Shown piece after piece: positions 18,101 through 25,883 of a stretch of DNA of 64,000 nucleotides. Position 1 is the first letter of the stretch; each line of letters begins with the position of its first letter. The notes beneath the pieces are model-generated. The model searched no databases. It was not told the DNA's origin and saw only the letters and a program-made list of their open reading frames with translations. Both the position numbers and the translations under genes were made by a program. Location: assembly GCA_905213895.1 (NCBI GenBank), contig CAJMKE010000004.1:62001-126000 (forward strand), in the 5' to 3' direction. This DNA comes from an uncultured Alistipes sp. (GTDB lineage Bacteria; Bacteroidota; Bacteroidia; Bacteroidales; Rikenellaceae).

Positions 18101-18237
18101 GGTTCTACGTATCGATGAGCAACGCATTCACCCTGACCGGCTACTCGGGCTTCGACCCTGAGGTCGGCGGCGGCATCGACTGGGGCAACTATCCGCAGTC
18201 GCGCACGGTACTGTTCGGAACCAATATCAACTTCTAA
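15118..18237 (+). CDS. susC: SusC/RagA-type TonB-dependent outer-membrane transporter
   Basis: A 1039-aa protein: signal peptide MKRLLSLVFILAATALGATLSA, a carboxypeptidase-regulatory-like domain (ITGRVTVAGSNEPLPYASV to about residue 100), a TonB-box/plug region (AVVAVGYGTMKRSDVTGAVSSV; GAGAEVRVRGIGTIGDSAPIYVVDGV; ASSTAIYGSRGANGVIIVTTK), and a beta-barrel ending DWGNYPQSRTVLFGTNINF. SusC imports oligosaccharides with the SusD lid. It starts a run with susD, a surface lipoprotein, GH16 and GH128, which defines a polysaccharide utilisation locus. The other in-frame ATG upstream (15025) would mask the signal peptide. Confidence 0.96.
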   Translation: MKRLLSLVFILAATALGATLSAQDVKITGRVTVAGSNEPLPYASVTTSEGLVGVNTDMEGRYSISVPPKSTLVFSFIGYKTKEVTLTPAMTSVDVVLEEDSQMLEAVVAVGYGTMKRSDVTGAVSSVSSELIKAAPVANVEQAMQGRVAGVTVTTGSGQPGAGAEVRVRGIGTIGDSAPIYVVDGVITDNIGFLNSNDIESMEVLKDASSTAIYGSRGANGVIIVTTKSGSEGRTNVSFEAYVGIQNRWKKLDLMGAQEQALTSLDIRGILSEKNFFNRYGFDTWLKTYKINPSKDADYPTNLDYSAIDTDWQDEVFRKNAMIQNYHVSVDGGTDKASYSLSTGYFSQDGTIMDSWYNRFTIRGNTQFKITKWLRANANVTYVTSKQRSAPNNQAVSSILTGAIRMAPWDPTHYPEGSADYLGNDIGGRPAAASNFRNLYNPFSQTAYAHPNNRDQRWIANVSLEIEPVKGLVIRPSVSANMNTVVNRNFYDSYRSSAYDIREKNFLESNMGRYNTMFYEATATYSKKFADKHNFSIMAGVTSEEYNGYWIGGSGSSIINPTPNNWYLSQTTESRNYASDSAARTRRLSFLGRLFYSYDERYLLTVNFRADGSSKFPENTWGVFPSAALAWRISEESFLKDSDILDNLKLRLGWGQIGNDKINENSFVQVMENQIYYNGYAFGSGQTWAEAGAQGASILTMINRGGRWEFSEQWNVGVDFGLWGNKFYGTVDAYIRDTKDMLLQVVTPAHVGNRFYPQANIGTVRNKGIEIMLGHNNNVSKNFSYDISANVSFVNNRLTHLNGGSRVVHNDYQISDEGLPLFSFYGFEYEGIYRTDEEVAQHQYNVAQSDITEHAGDARYRDRNNDGIIDEKDMTALGSPFPWLTGGLNATFRFYGVDVSLFFQGSYGGKVYNALRTLTEGDGSTSTLSTTMRNVWTKDNTDGTIPSQSPSASTRNQLFSDRLVESSAYLRLKNVSIGYTLPERITKKAHISRLRFYVSMSNAFTLTGYSGFDPEVGGGIDWGNYPQSRTVLFGTNINF

Positions 18238-18249
18238 AAGGGAAACGCC

Positions 18250-19827
18250 ATGAAAAGATTATCATACATAACGATTATCCTTGCCGCGCTTTCGCTCGCT
18301 TCGTGCCACGACTGGCTCACCGAGAGCGCACCCGGCACCACCGATGTCAAGGACTTCCTCAGCAGCGAGGAGGCGGCCATACAGCAGACCAACGGCGTCT
18401 ATGTGCCGCTCGCTTGGGAGTTCAACAACGTGTTCTACGGCGAATGGGCTATCGGCGACGTCTGCTCCGACGACGCCATAAAGGGCGGCGAGAGCATCCA
18501 GAACGCTCCGGAGATATACGACCTCTCCAATTTCCAGACTACGTCGAACAACTCCTACCTGCTCGATTTCTATCGCGCGCAGTATCAAGGTATCGAGCGC
18601 GCGAACATAGCGATAGAGATGATAGGCGGAATGTCGTCGGATTTCATCGGCGACCGCATGCGCTCGCGGCTGATTGCCGAAGCGAAATTCCTGCGCGCAT
18701 ACTACTATTTCCGTCTGGTCAGAATCTTCGGCGGAGTGCCGCTCGTCATCGAACCTATCTACTCGTCCGCCGACTGGAAACAGCCGCGCGCGACGACGGA
18801 GGCGGTTTACGAACGAATTATCACCGACCTTAAAGATGCCGAAGCCGACCTCTGGTTCAAGAGCGACTATCCGGCATCCGACCTCGGACGCGCCACGAAG
18901 GGCGCGGCACAGGCGATGCTGCTCAAAACCTGTCTCTATGCCCACAAGTACGAGGACGCCTACACTTGGGGGACCAAATTCATGACCGAGCAGAGCGGCG
19001 AATACGAATTGCAGCAGAATTTCCTCGAAAACTTCGCAATCGAGGGCGAGAACGGCATCGAATCGGTATTCGAGGTGCAGTACGTCGAGGAGGGAACCTC
19101 CGACTGGGGCGGCAACATTCCTAACGGCGCGAACGGTTCGACCCGCGGCAACATGTCCACCAAATGGATGCGTCCGCGCAACGCCAACATCTGCATCACC
19201 GACTTCAACACGATGACGGGCGACGACGGCTACGGATTCGACAAGCCGACCGAAGACCTCCGCGCGGCATTCGAGAACGGCGACCCGCGCCGCGAATGGA
19301 CCATCTACGAAATGTCCGACGACGAGATTTCCTCGCCGGCGCAGGAAATCCAGTACGGCAACCGCAACATCAACCGCAAATATCTCGGCTTCTACTCCGA
19401 CGGCGGTAAATACAATCGCTACTACAAACTCGACCATGCCACCCGTTCGCCTGTCAACCGTCGCGAAATACGACTGGCGGACGTACTGCTGCTCTACGCC
19501 GAAGCCTGCCTCGAATCGGGACACGACCTCGACAAGGGCAAATTCGCGCTCAACCGCGTTCGCGGGCGTGTCGGACTGGGCGAAGCCGAACTCACCGAGC
19601 AGGCATTGCGCCACGAACGCCGCGTAGAACTCGCAATGGAGGGACACCGCTGGTTCGACCTCTGCCGCTGGGGCATCGCGGGCGACACGATGAACGCATA
19701 CCGCCAGAAGTACATCGGTGCCGACGGTGCGGACATGCGCGAATTCGTCAAGGGCAAGCACGAACTGTTCCCGATTCCGTGGGAAGAGGTACGATTGAGC
19801 GGACTCTCGCAGAACGCGGGTTATTAA
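18250..19827 (+). CDS. susD: SusD/RagB nutrient-binding lipoprotein
   Basis: A 525-aa SusD-family lipoprotein (MKRLSYITIILAALSLASCHDW, lipobox LASC). The TPR-like helical core includes AIQQTNGVYVPLAWEFNNVFYGEW, EAKFLRAYYYFRLVRIFGGVPLV and LLLYAEACLESGHDLDKGKFALNRVRGR, and the family's C-terminal ERRVELAMEGHRWFDLCRWG. It caps the SusC barrel and binds the glycan. It begins 12 bp after susC, so they are translated from one message. Confidence 0.96.
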   Translation: MKRLSYITIILAALSLASCHDWLTESAPGTTDVKDFLSSEEAAIQQTNGVYVPLAWEFNNVFYGEWAIGDVCSDDAIKGGESIQNAPEIYDLSNFQTTSNNSYLLDFYRAQYQGIERANIAIEMIGGMSSDFIGDRMRSRLIAEAKFLRAYYYFRLVRIFGGVPLVIEPIYSSADWKQPRATTEAVYERIITDLKDAEADLWFKSDYPASDLGRATKGAAQAMLLKTCLYAHKYEDAYTWGTKFMTEQSGEYELQQNFLENFAIEGENGIESVFEVQYVEEGTSDWGGNIPNGANGSTRGNMSTKWMRPRNANICITDFNTMTGDDGYGFDKPTEDLRAAFENGDPRREWTIYEMSDDEISSPAQEIQYGNRNINRKYLGFYSDGGKYNRYYKLDHATRSPVNRREIRLADVLLLYAEACLESGHDLDKGKFALNRVRGRVGLGEAELTEQALRHERRVELAMEGHRWFDLCRWGIAGDTMNAYRQKYIGADGADMREFVKGKHELFPIPWEEVRLSGLSQNAGY

Positions 19828-19884
19828 ACAACAAACATTCTCAACCAATAAAAATTTTATCAACCAATTTAAACTAAACGCATT

Positions 19885-20742
19885 ATGAAAAAGATTTTTG
19901 TATCGGCACTGACCATCGCCGCATTGGTTATGGCAGGTTGCGGCAAGGACGAAGAAAAACCGAACAACGGAGGTAACGGCGGAAACGGCGACGACCCGGT
20001 AGGACCTAATCCGACCGAACTCCACGAGTCGCTCAAAGGAAGCAACTATCTGCCTATCGTTCTCGACAGCGAATCGCTCGCTGCGATTCAGGGCAAAGTG
20101 GTTGCCGACATCCGTCCGAACGACTCGACGGTAGACGGCGTACACTACAACGGCTACGTAAACTGCTGGCACTGGGTTCCTGCATTCGCCGCTATCGACC
20201 CGGTAGGACCTAACTTCTACGGCGTACTCGAAGGCTGGATGACATATTCCATCGACAGAAACGCAGCCGGCTGGTACGGAATGGGTATCGAGGTTTCTAC
20301 CAATCCCGCAATCGTAGGTGTAGGCGACGGCGGTGCGAAACTCGACGCTGCGACCATCGCAGACATGACCAAGAAGGCTTCCGACGCCATCAAGGCTCTG
20401 TCGAAACTCGACGCATCCTACTCGCTTCACCTCGCGCTCAAATCGTCGCGTCAGGGCGTATATGCGTTCAAACTCTATGACGGAATCATCGACGGCTGCG
20501 AAGTGAATATCGGTGCGACCGCAGGTGACGGCTCGGACTTCCAGTTCGCCCGCGACGGCGAATGGCACGAAGTCATCATCCCGTTGCAGTTCTTCATCAA
20601 CAAGGGCTTGAATTTCGCCAACATCGCTACGCAAAGCGGTATCAACGTACTCGCTCTCACCCAGCCGGCAGACGGAACCGGTTTCGCTTGGGCAACCGAC
20701 CTCAACCTCGATGCCGTGTTCTTCTATCAGCCAGCCAAATAG
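19885..20742 (+). CDS. Surface glycan-binding lipoprotein candidate of the glucan locus
   Basis: A 285-aa lipoprotein (MKKIFVSALTIAALVMAGCGKD) with a Gly/Asn/Pro linker (KPNNGGNGGNGDDPVGPNP) and one beta-rich domain (GKVVADIRPNDSTVDGVHYNGYVNCWHW; ALKSSRQGVYAFKLYDGIIDGCEVNIGA; GEWHEVIIPLQFFINKGLNF). It has no catalytic motif. Its place directly after susD is that of SusE/SGBP proteins, which hold the polysaccharide at the surface, and many aromatic residues fit that role. The binding specificity is unknown. A hairpin follows it. Confidence 0.75.
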   Translation: MKKIFVSALTIAALVMAGCGKDEEKPNNGGNGGNGDDPVGPNPTELHESLKGSNYLPIVLDSESLAAIQGKVVADIRPNDSTVDGVHYNGYVNCWHWVPAFAAIDPVGPNFYGVLEGWMTYSIDRNAAGWYGMGIEVSTNPAIVGVGDGGAKLDAATIADMTKKASDAIKALSKLDASYSLHLALKSSRQGVYAFKLYDGIIDGCEVNIGATAGDGSDFQFARDGEWHEVIIPLQFFINKGLNFANIATQSGINVLALTQPADGTGFAWATDLNLDAVFFYQPAK

Positions 20743-20777
20743 GGCATACTGAACTAAAAGAATCTCAACTTCAACAG

Positions 20778-20805
20778 GCACAACGGGTCCGACCGCCCGT
20801 TGTGT
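20778..20805 (+). terminator. Intra-operon hairpin after the SGBP gene
   Basis: A stem CACAACGGG / CCCGTTGTG with an 8-nt loop lies between the binding lipoprotein and GH16. There is no T-run, so it may act as an attenuator or stabilise the upstream message rather than end it. Confidence 0.45.
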
Positions 20806-20817
20806 CGCTAACAACGG

Positions 20818-21786
20818 ATGAAACAATACGATACGATGAACAATTTTTCTGCGATTCTGCGCATCATGAGCATCGCGACGCTGTTGTCGCTATTCTGCTT
20901 CGCATCGTGCGACAAGACGAACGACGGACCCGACAAGCCCGACGAACCGAACGAACCCGATACCGAAATCGAGGGCTACACCCTCGTCTGGGCTGACGAA
21001 TTCGACGGGCAGGCGCTCGACACGGACAGTTGGAACATCGAGGTGAACGGCAATGGCGGCGGCAACAACGAATTGCAATATTATCGCGAAGAGAACGTCG
21101 GCATCTCCGTCGAACCCGTCTCGGGACGCCGCTGCCTCACGCTGACGGCACGCCGCGAGAGTTTCGGCGGACGCAACGCCACCTCGGGACGAATCAACTC
21201 GAAAGGCAAACGCTTCTTCAAATACGGACGCTTCGACGCACTCATCAAATTCCCTCCGACAGCCGACGGACTGTGGCCCGCATACTGGATGATGGGCAAC
21301 GACTACGACGAGGTAGGCTGGCCCCGCTGCGGCGAAATCGACATCATCGAACTGGGCAACGCCACCGGCATCGCCACCGGTACGCAAGACCGCTACTTCA
21401 ACGGAGCCTGCCACTGGGGCTACTACAAGGACGTGGGCAACGGCAACTGGGCGTACCCGAACTACGCCAACCACGTAACCTACCCTTATTCGATAGAAGA
21501 CGGCGAATTCCATCTGGTTTCGTGCATCTGGGACGAAGAGTATCTATCCATGTACGTCGACCTCGACAAATATCCCGACGCCGAACCATATTTCCGCATC
21601 GGCATAACCGAAACTTCCGATGACTGGGGTACGGGACTCTATTTCAACAAGGATTTCTTCATCCTGTTCAACCTCGCCGTCGGAGGCAACTTCACCGGCA
21701 TTTGGAACATAAACGGAATCACCGCACTCGCCTCGGGCGAACAGCGTATGTATGTGGATTACATAAGAGTTTATCGGAAAAAATAA
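20818..21786 (+). CDS. GH16 endo-beta-1,3-glucanase-like lipoprotein
   Basis: A 322-aa protein with a lipoprotein signal (SIATLLSLFCFASCDK), a linker rich in Asp/Pro/Glu and a GH16 jelly-roll. The catalytic motif EIDIIE covers Glu173 (nucleophile), Asp175 and Glu178 (acid/base), in the form with the extra residue found in laminarinase-type GH16. Other family signs are WADEFDGQALDTDSWN, GRFDALIKFPPTADGLWPAYWMMG and YVDYIRVYRKK at the C-terminus. It should cut internal beta-1,3 (or mixed) glucan bonds at the surface. An alternative start at 20836 would remove six residues. Confidence 0.93.
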   Translation: MKQYDTMNNFSAILRIMSIATLLSLFCFASCDKTNDGPDKPDEPNEPDTEIEGYTLVWADEFDGQALDTDSWNIEVNGNGGGNNELQYYREENVGISVEPVSGRRCLTLTARRESFGGRNATSGRINSKGKRFFKYGRFDALIKFPPTADGLWPAYWMMGNDYDEVGWPRCGEIDIIELGNATGIATGTQDRYFNGACHWGYYKDVGNGNWAYPNYANHVTYPYSIEDGEFHLVSCIWDEEYLSMYVDLDKYPDAEPYFRIGITETSDDWGTGLYFNKDFFILFNLAVGGNFTGIWNINGITALASGEQRMYVDYIRVYRKK

Positions 21787-21792
21787 CGCGAC

Positions 21793-23118
21793 ATGAACAA
21801 GTTCACAGTTTTGCTATGTTCGCTGGCGTTTGTCGCAGCGGCAGGATGCACCAAGAACGATGACGGAGGCGGCAAGGAGAATCCCGCCGAAGAGGATTTC
21901 ACCGTAAAAGAGGTCTGCAAGCAGAGCCGCAGCGCGAAACGCGGATTGAGCGGTTCGTTTCAGTTGCCGCTGGTCGACATACCGCTGGTTTCAGCCGGTG
22001 TGGGCTGGTACTACAATTGGGGCAACACGTGTCCTATCGCCACGGTGCTTGCGGCACTCGAAGAGCATGACATCGATTTCCTGCCGATGATATGGAACGC
22101 GAACTACTCCGCCGACGAAATCCGCAAATACGCGCTCGCCAACCCCGACGCCGAGTATCTGCTCGCATTCAACGAGCCGAACCTCACCGACCAGGCGAAC
22201 ATGACGCCGACCGAAGCGGCTTCGTATTGGAGCGGAGTCAGGGCGGCAGCGGCGGACAGCGGACTGAAACTGATTTCGCCCGCACTGAACTACGGCACGC
22301 TCGCCGGTTACAGCGACCCAGTCGTATGGCTCGACGAATTCATCGCCTGCGACGGAGTTTCGGCGGACGACTTCGAGGCTCTGGCACTGCACTGCTACAT
22401 GCCGAACGTCGGTGCGCTGCGCAGTTACGTGCGACGCTTCGACAAATACGGCAAGCCGATATTCATGACAGAATTCTGCCATGCCAACGGCATCATCACC
22501 AACAACGAATATTCGCAGCGCACCTACATGTGCGACGTACTCAACTACATGGAGTGCGACCCGTCGATAGAGGGCTACTCATGGTTCATGACGCGCGCCA
22601 CGGGCAACTGGGCGGCGGTAAGCATTCTGAACCGCGACGCCAAGAATCCTGCGCTGACCGACCTCGGCAAATCCTACGTCTACTTCTCGTCGTTCGACAG
22701 GAACACCTATTACGGTGCGGGCGAAGCGATTCCCGCCGAGCATTACGTCGCCCACACCAATTCGGCGATTGCCGCCGACGGCGTACTGCGTCAGATGCCG
22801 CGGGTGAAGAGTTCGGGCGATGCGGAGAGTCTGCTCGACCTCACCGACTTCTACACCGCCGGCACTTGGGTGGAGTATCAGTTGGAACTCGCCGAGAGCC
22901 GCGATTACGACCTCGCGATACGCTATCTGGGCGACATCGGCGAAGGCACCTACAACATCTCAATCGACGGCGAGAGCATCGGCGACATCGTGTTCCCGAA
23001 GAGCGACGGCTACAAGACCCATTGGGTGTCGGGCGTAAGCCTCGCAGCCGGCAAGCACACGATGCGGCTGTCGTACGTAAGCGGTCGCACCGACTTCAAC
23101 TGGTTCTATCTGCGATAG
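21793..23118 (+). CDS. GH128-like beta-1,3-glucanase lipoprotein with C-terminal binding domain
   Basis: A 441-aa lipoprotein (MNKFTVLLCSLAFVAAAGCTK) that starts 6 bp after GH16. The first half is a GH128-type barrel: SAGVGWYYNWG at the first strand, LAFNEPN with Glu128 as likely acid/base, and FMTEFCH with Glu227 as likely nucleophile. Residues about 300-441 form a separate beta-rich CBM6-like domain (AGTWVEYQLELAESRDYDLAIRYLGDIGEGTYNISIDGE). GH128 enzymes act on beta-1,3-glucans, which fits with GH16 and GH3. The family call rests on motifs and context. Confidence 0.85.
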   Translation: MNKFTVLLCSLAFVAAAGCTKNDDGGGKENPAEEDFTVKEVCKQSRSAKRGLSGSFQLPLVDIPLVSAGVGWYYNWGNTCPIATVLAALEEHDIDFLPMIWNANYSADEIRKYALANPDAEYLLAFNEPNLTDQANMTPTEAASYWSGVRAAAADSGLKLISPALNYGTLAGYSDPVVWLDEFIACDGVSADDFEALALHCYMPNVGALRSYVRRFDKYGKPIFMTEFCHANGIITNNEYSQRTYMCDVLNYMECDPSIEGYSWFMTRATGNWAAVSILNRDAKNPALTDLGKSYVYFSSFDRNTYYGAGEAIPAEHYVAHTNSAIAADGVLRQMPRVKSSGDAESLLDLTDFYTAGTWVEYQLELAESRDYDLAIRYLGDIGEGTYNISIDGESIGDIVFPKSDGYKTHWVSGVSLAAGKHTMRLSYVSGRTDFNWFYLR

Positions 23119-23137
23119 ACCGGTCGTCGTATAACGG

Positions 23138-23169
23138 ACACCCGCCGCTCTTTCCGGAGCGGCGGGTGT
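23138..23169 (+). terminator. Intrinsic hairpin ending the glucan operon
   Basis: A 13-bp stem, ACACCCGCCGCTC / GAGCGGCGGGTGT, with a 6-nt loop lies 20 bp after the GH128 stop. Array A6 follows within five bases. Confidence 0.8.
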
Positions 23170-23173
23170 TGTA

Positions 23174-23209
23174 TTAAAGTCTTTAAGGACTTTAAAGACT
23201 TTAAGGTCA
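23174..23209 (+). repeat. 9-bp phased array A6
   Basis: Four units: TTAAAGTCT, TTAAGGACT, TTAAAGACT, TTAAGGTCA. It lies between the GH128 terminator and the end of the convergent AraC gene. Confidence 0.9.
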
Positions 23210-23222
23210 TCTGGGTCAGGCG

Positions 23223-24119
23223 TCAGTTCAGCGTCCTGTACTCGTTCGGGGTGCTGCCGGTAGCCTTCTTGAACAGGCGCGTGAAGTGCTGCGGGTATTT
23301 GAAGCCAAGTCCGTAGGCAATCTCGCTTACCGACTTGCCAGTATCGAAAATCCGCACCTTCGCGATGTCTATCAGCTTCTGCTGGATATGCTCCTGCGCC
23401 GAACGACCCGTTTCGCGCTTGATAAGGTCGCCGAAGTAGTTCGCCGACAGATGCAGCGCATCGGCGCACCAGCGCACCGACGGCAGACCGACCGTCTGCG
23501 GTTTGTCCGACTCGAAATAGTCGTCGAGCAGGTTCTCGAACCGCACGAGAATATCGTTATTCGCCTCGCTGCGGGTGATGAACTGACGTTCGTAGAAGCG
23601 GACGCAATAGTCGAGCAGCAACTCGATGTTCATGGAGATAAGCGTCTTGCTGTGGCGGTCTACGGCGTGTTGCAGTTCGTTGTCAATCTTTTTCAGACAG
23701 TCGATGACGATTCCGCGCTCCTGCTCCGACAGATGCAGAGCCTCGTTCACCTCATACGAGAAGAAGGTATAGTTTTTCATCTCGCGACCGAGCGACGTGC
23801 GGCGCAGCAGGTCGGGATGGAACACCAACGCCCACCCTTTCGGCTTTACGGGCGCACCGCCCTTAACGCCGAACACCTGCCCCGGTGCGGCGAACACCAG
23901 CGTACCCTCCTGATAATCGTAGTACTGGCGACCGTAGACCAAGTCGCCGCACTTGATGTCTTTCAGGAACACCGCATAGAATCCGAACGTGTGCAGAAAG
24001 CGTTCGAGAGGTCGGTCTATCTTCGAAAAATCGACTACCTCGACGAGCGGATGACGGGTTTCGACACCGAGCCAGTCGCAGTACTCGAAAACATTTTCCA
24101 TTTTGACGATATTTTCCAT
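23223..24119 (-). CDS. AraC-family transcriptional regulator
   Basis: A 298-aa protein with a cupin-like N-terminus (FYAVFLKDIKCGDLVYGRQYYDYQEGTLVFAAPGQVFG) and a C-terminal AraC DNA-binding domain (WCADALHLSANYFGDLIKRETGRSAQEHIQQ, then KSVSEIAYGLGFKYPQHFTRLFKKATGSTPNEYR). It resembles the Bacteroidetes group whose genes lie beside oxidoreductases or hydrolases. It is divergent from the TonB-C gene. Promoter TATATTTG on the minus strand lies at 24147-24154, and a two-copy repeat matching the operator at 3150 lies at 24194-24229. Binding to its own operator is likely but not shown. Confidence 0.93.
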   Translation of the reverse strand: MENIVKMENVFEYCDWLGVETRHPLVEVVDFSKIDRPLERFLHTFGFYAVFLKDIKCGDLVYGRQYYDYQEGTLVFAAPGQVFGVKGGAPVKPKGWALVFHPDLLRRTSLGREMKNYTFFSYEVNEALHLSEQERGIVIDCLKKIDNELQHAVDRHSKTLISMNIELLLDYCVRFYERQFITRSEANNDILVRFENLLDDYFESDKPQTVGLPSVRWCADALHLSANYFGDLIKRETGRSAQEHIQQKLIDIAKVRIFDTGKSVSEIAYGLGFKYPQHFTRLFKKATGSTPNEYRTLN

Positions 24120-24146
24120 AGTCTATCGATTTCGTTGTTACGCAAG

Positions 24147-24154
24147 CAAATATA
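24147..24154 (-). promoter_or_regulatory. -7 element of the AraC gene at 23223-24119
   Basis: TATATTTG on the minus strand matches TAnnTTTG and lies 27 bp before the start codon. Confidence 0.6.
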
Positions 24155-24193
24155 GCGAAATTATCCGAATCGCCCGACATTCCTCCGCCGAAT

Positions 24194-24229
24194 CGGTAAA
24201 AAAGGTAGCAAAACCCGTAATCCGTATCG
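24194..24229 (+). promoter_or_regulatory. Direct-repeat operator in the AraC/TonB-C divergent region
   Basis: The GTAAAAAAGGTAG half-site (24196-24208) is identical to the first half-site at 3154-3166, and a second CCCGTAA follows 21 bp on. It lies 40 bp upstream of the AraC -7 element and about 100 bp upstream of the TonB-C promoter. Confidence 0.55.
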
Positions 24230-24308
24230 TGAGGACGGGGAGAGGTATAGGGTTTAGGGTCGTTTTTGGGGAAGGGACAAAATTTTTTCAATTTTTTATT
24301 GCAAAAAT

Positions 24309-24316
24309 CCCCCCCC
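24309..24316 (+). repeat. C8 run upstream of the TonB-C promoter
   Basis: Eight C followed by GAAAAATT lie between a TTG (24299-24301) and the -7 box (24329-24336). The same C-run plus GAAAAATT occurs at 7967. Length change here would alter promoter spacing, although the current 27-bp gap is already longer than the usual 19-20. Confidence 0.85.
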
Positions 24317-24328
24317 GAAAAATTTTAT

Positions 24329-24336
24329 TAACTTTG
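24329..24336 (+). promoter_or_regulatory. -7 element of the TonB-C gene
   Basis: TAACTTTG is an exact TAnnTTTG match 27 bp before the start codon. Confidence 0.6.
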
Positions 24337-24363
24337 TGATATATAATCTTAAAACTACCTAAC

Positions 24364-25701
24364 ATGAAACTTCTCCGTTCCATTATGACGGCATCAGCCA
24401 TGATACTCGCCGTCGCCTCCGCCTTCGCGCAGGAAAACGTCGCCGACAAAGCCGGCAAGAAATCGATATACGTCGTAAACGGCAAGCGCGCCGAACCGTT
24501 CGACCCCGAAACCGCCGACATGTCGGCATTCAAGACGGTCGGCGGCAATGCAGCCAAAATCGCGAAACTCGCCGCCGATGCAGGAATCTCCGAGCAGGAG
24601 TTGACAGAAAACGACGTGGTAATCCTGAAATCCAAAAAGCCGATGTACGTCGCCAAGGTCGGTCAGGGCGTCGATTATACGGGAACCATCTGGTGCGAAG
24701 GAAGCAAACTGCCGAATATATACATAATGACCCAGCGCGGAGAGACGGATGTCGACGGAAAATTCACGCTCAAAACGAGATACGGCACCATAGGATATAT
24801 AGCGGCTGACGGCTTCGAGGGCACAGACATCAAATTTACGGAAGACCGGCGCAACAAGATTACACTGTATCCGCAGGGTATCGAGCCTCCGAAAGACGAC
24901 GCTTCGGAGAAAAAGCCGATGTATAATATCGTGAACGGCGTATACGTTCGAGCATTCGACATAAACAACTACGAGCCAGACGAAATAGTTTCCGTAAAGC
25001 ATATATGGGAGCGCGACGACGAAGTGGCAGGCATACTTGCGAAAGCGCATATAAAGCCGAAATTCATCGAACAGAACGGAGCGGCAGTCATCACCCTGCG
25101 CGACGAAGTGGAACTTGTTCGACCGAAACAGCACGCCGAATATACGCTGTGTATCAATGACGCAGACGGGAATCCGATAAAAGGTGCGAGAATATACATC
25201 AATCATGCGAAAACAGGTCGCGACGGCTTTGTCGAATTTTACGCCGACTGCGGAACGCATGCCGTCGCTGCATACCGCAACAATCATCTCAAAGCAAAAG
25301 AGTTCGTTCTGGGAGTGGCTCCGGAAATCGGCATCGAACTCGAACGCAACCCGAACCACCGCAATCCTGACAATGCGCCGGTCGTAATGGCGGATGTCAT
25401 GCCGCGCTATATGGGAGGCGACTTGGGAACGTTCCGCAACTGGGTAATGAGCAACATAACTTACCCCGACAAAGTGTACAGTCGCGGCATACAGGGTCGC
25501 GTACTCGTAGCGTTCGTGGTAGGGCTCGACGGCAAGGTGGAGGATATCGAAATCATCGAATCACCTCACGAAGCACTGTCAAAAGAGGTAATCAGAATCA
25601 TGAACCGGTCGGGCAAATGGACACCGGGTCTCAACGCCGGGCTGCCGGCGAGAGTACGTTTCCTAATTCCCGTCGATTTCACAATAAACCGTAACCGGTA
25701 A
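24364..25701 (+). CDS. Exported protein with TonB C-terminal domain
   Basis: A 445-aa protein with signal peptide MKLLRSIMTASAMILAVASAFAQ. Residues about 250-310 form a carboxypeptidase-regulatory-like fold (YTLCINDADGNPIKGARIYINHAKTGRDG). The last 95 residues are a TonB_C domain (PRYMGGDLGTFRNWVMSNITYPDKVYSRGIQGRVLVAFVV to WTPGLNAGLPARVRFLIPVDF). It lacks the membrane helix and Pro-rich arm of a true TonB, so it cannot transduce energy from the inner membrane on its own. Periplasmic function is unknown. Its stop codon overlaps the first unit of array A7. Confidence 0.8.
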   Translation: MKLLRSIMTASAMILAVASAFAQENVADKAGKKSIYVVNGKRAEPFDPETADMSAFKTVGGNAAKIAKLAADAGISEQELTENDVVILKSKKPMYVAKVGQGVDYTGTIWCEGSKLPNIYIMTQRGETDVDGKFTLKTRYGTIGYIAADGFEGTDIKFTEDRRNKITLYPQGIEPPKDDASEKKPMYNIVNGVYVRAFDINNYEPDEIVSVKHIWERDDEVAGILAKAHIKPKFIEQNGAAVITLRDEVELVRPKQHAEYTLCINDADGNPIKGARIYINHAKTGRDGFVEFYADCGTHAVAAYRNNHLKAKEFVLGVAPEIGIELERNPNHRNPDNAPVVMADVMPRYMGGDLGTFRNWVMSNITYPDKVYSRGIQGRVLVAFVVGLDGKVEDIEIIESPHEALSKEVIRIMNRSGKWTPGLNAGLPARVRFLIPVDFTINRNR

Positions 25702-25747
25702 AGTCTTTAATGTCGTTAAAGTCCTTAAAGACCCTAACGACTCTAAG
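25699..25747 (+). repeat. 9-bp phased array A7 (overlaps a stop codon)
   Basis: Units: (G)TAAAGTCT, TTAATGTCG, TTAAAGTCC, TTAAAGACC, CTAACGACT. The TAA of the first unit ends the TonB-C gene. Confidence 0.85.
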
Positions 25748-25760
25748 CCTTAAACTCCTC

Positions 25761-25796
25761 ATGCCGCCCGACAAATTTCGGGCGGCATCCACTTTT
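25761..25796 (+). terminator. Terminator after the TonB-C gene
   Basis: An 11-bp stem, ATGCCGCCCGA / TCGGGCGGCAT, with a 6-nt loop is followed by CCACTTTT. Confidence 0.75.
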
Positions 25797-25820
25797 CCGC
25801 CACCGAATGCGACTAAAATT

Positions 25821-25850
25821 TTGCAGTATGCGGATTTATGCGTAACTTTG
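25821..25850 (+). promoter_or_regulatory. Promoter of the ROK kinase gene
   Basis: TTG at 25821-25823 (within TTTTG), 19 bp, then TAACTTTG at 25843-25850. This is one of the best consensus promoters in the window. The start codon is 33 bp on. Confidence 0.75.
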
Positions 25851-25883
25851 ACATATTGCGAACAACCAAACTATTACACACAT

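Noticed and set aside
24364..25701. TonB-C protein as the energiser of the SusC transporter
   Set aside because: It lacks a transmembrane anchor and Pro-rich arm, and it is outside the locus.
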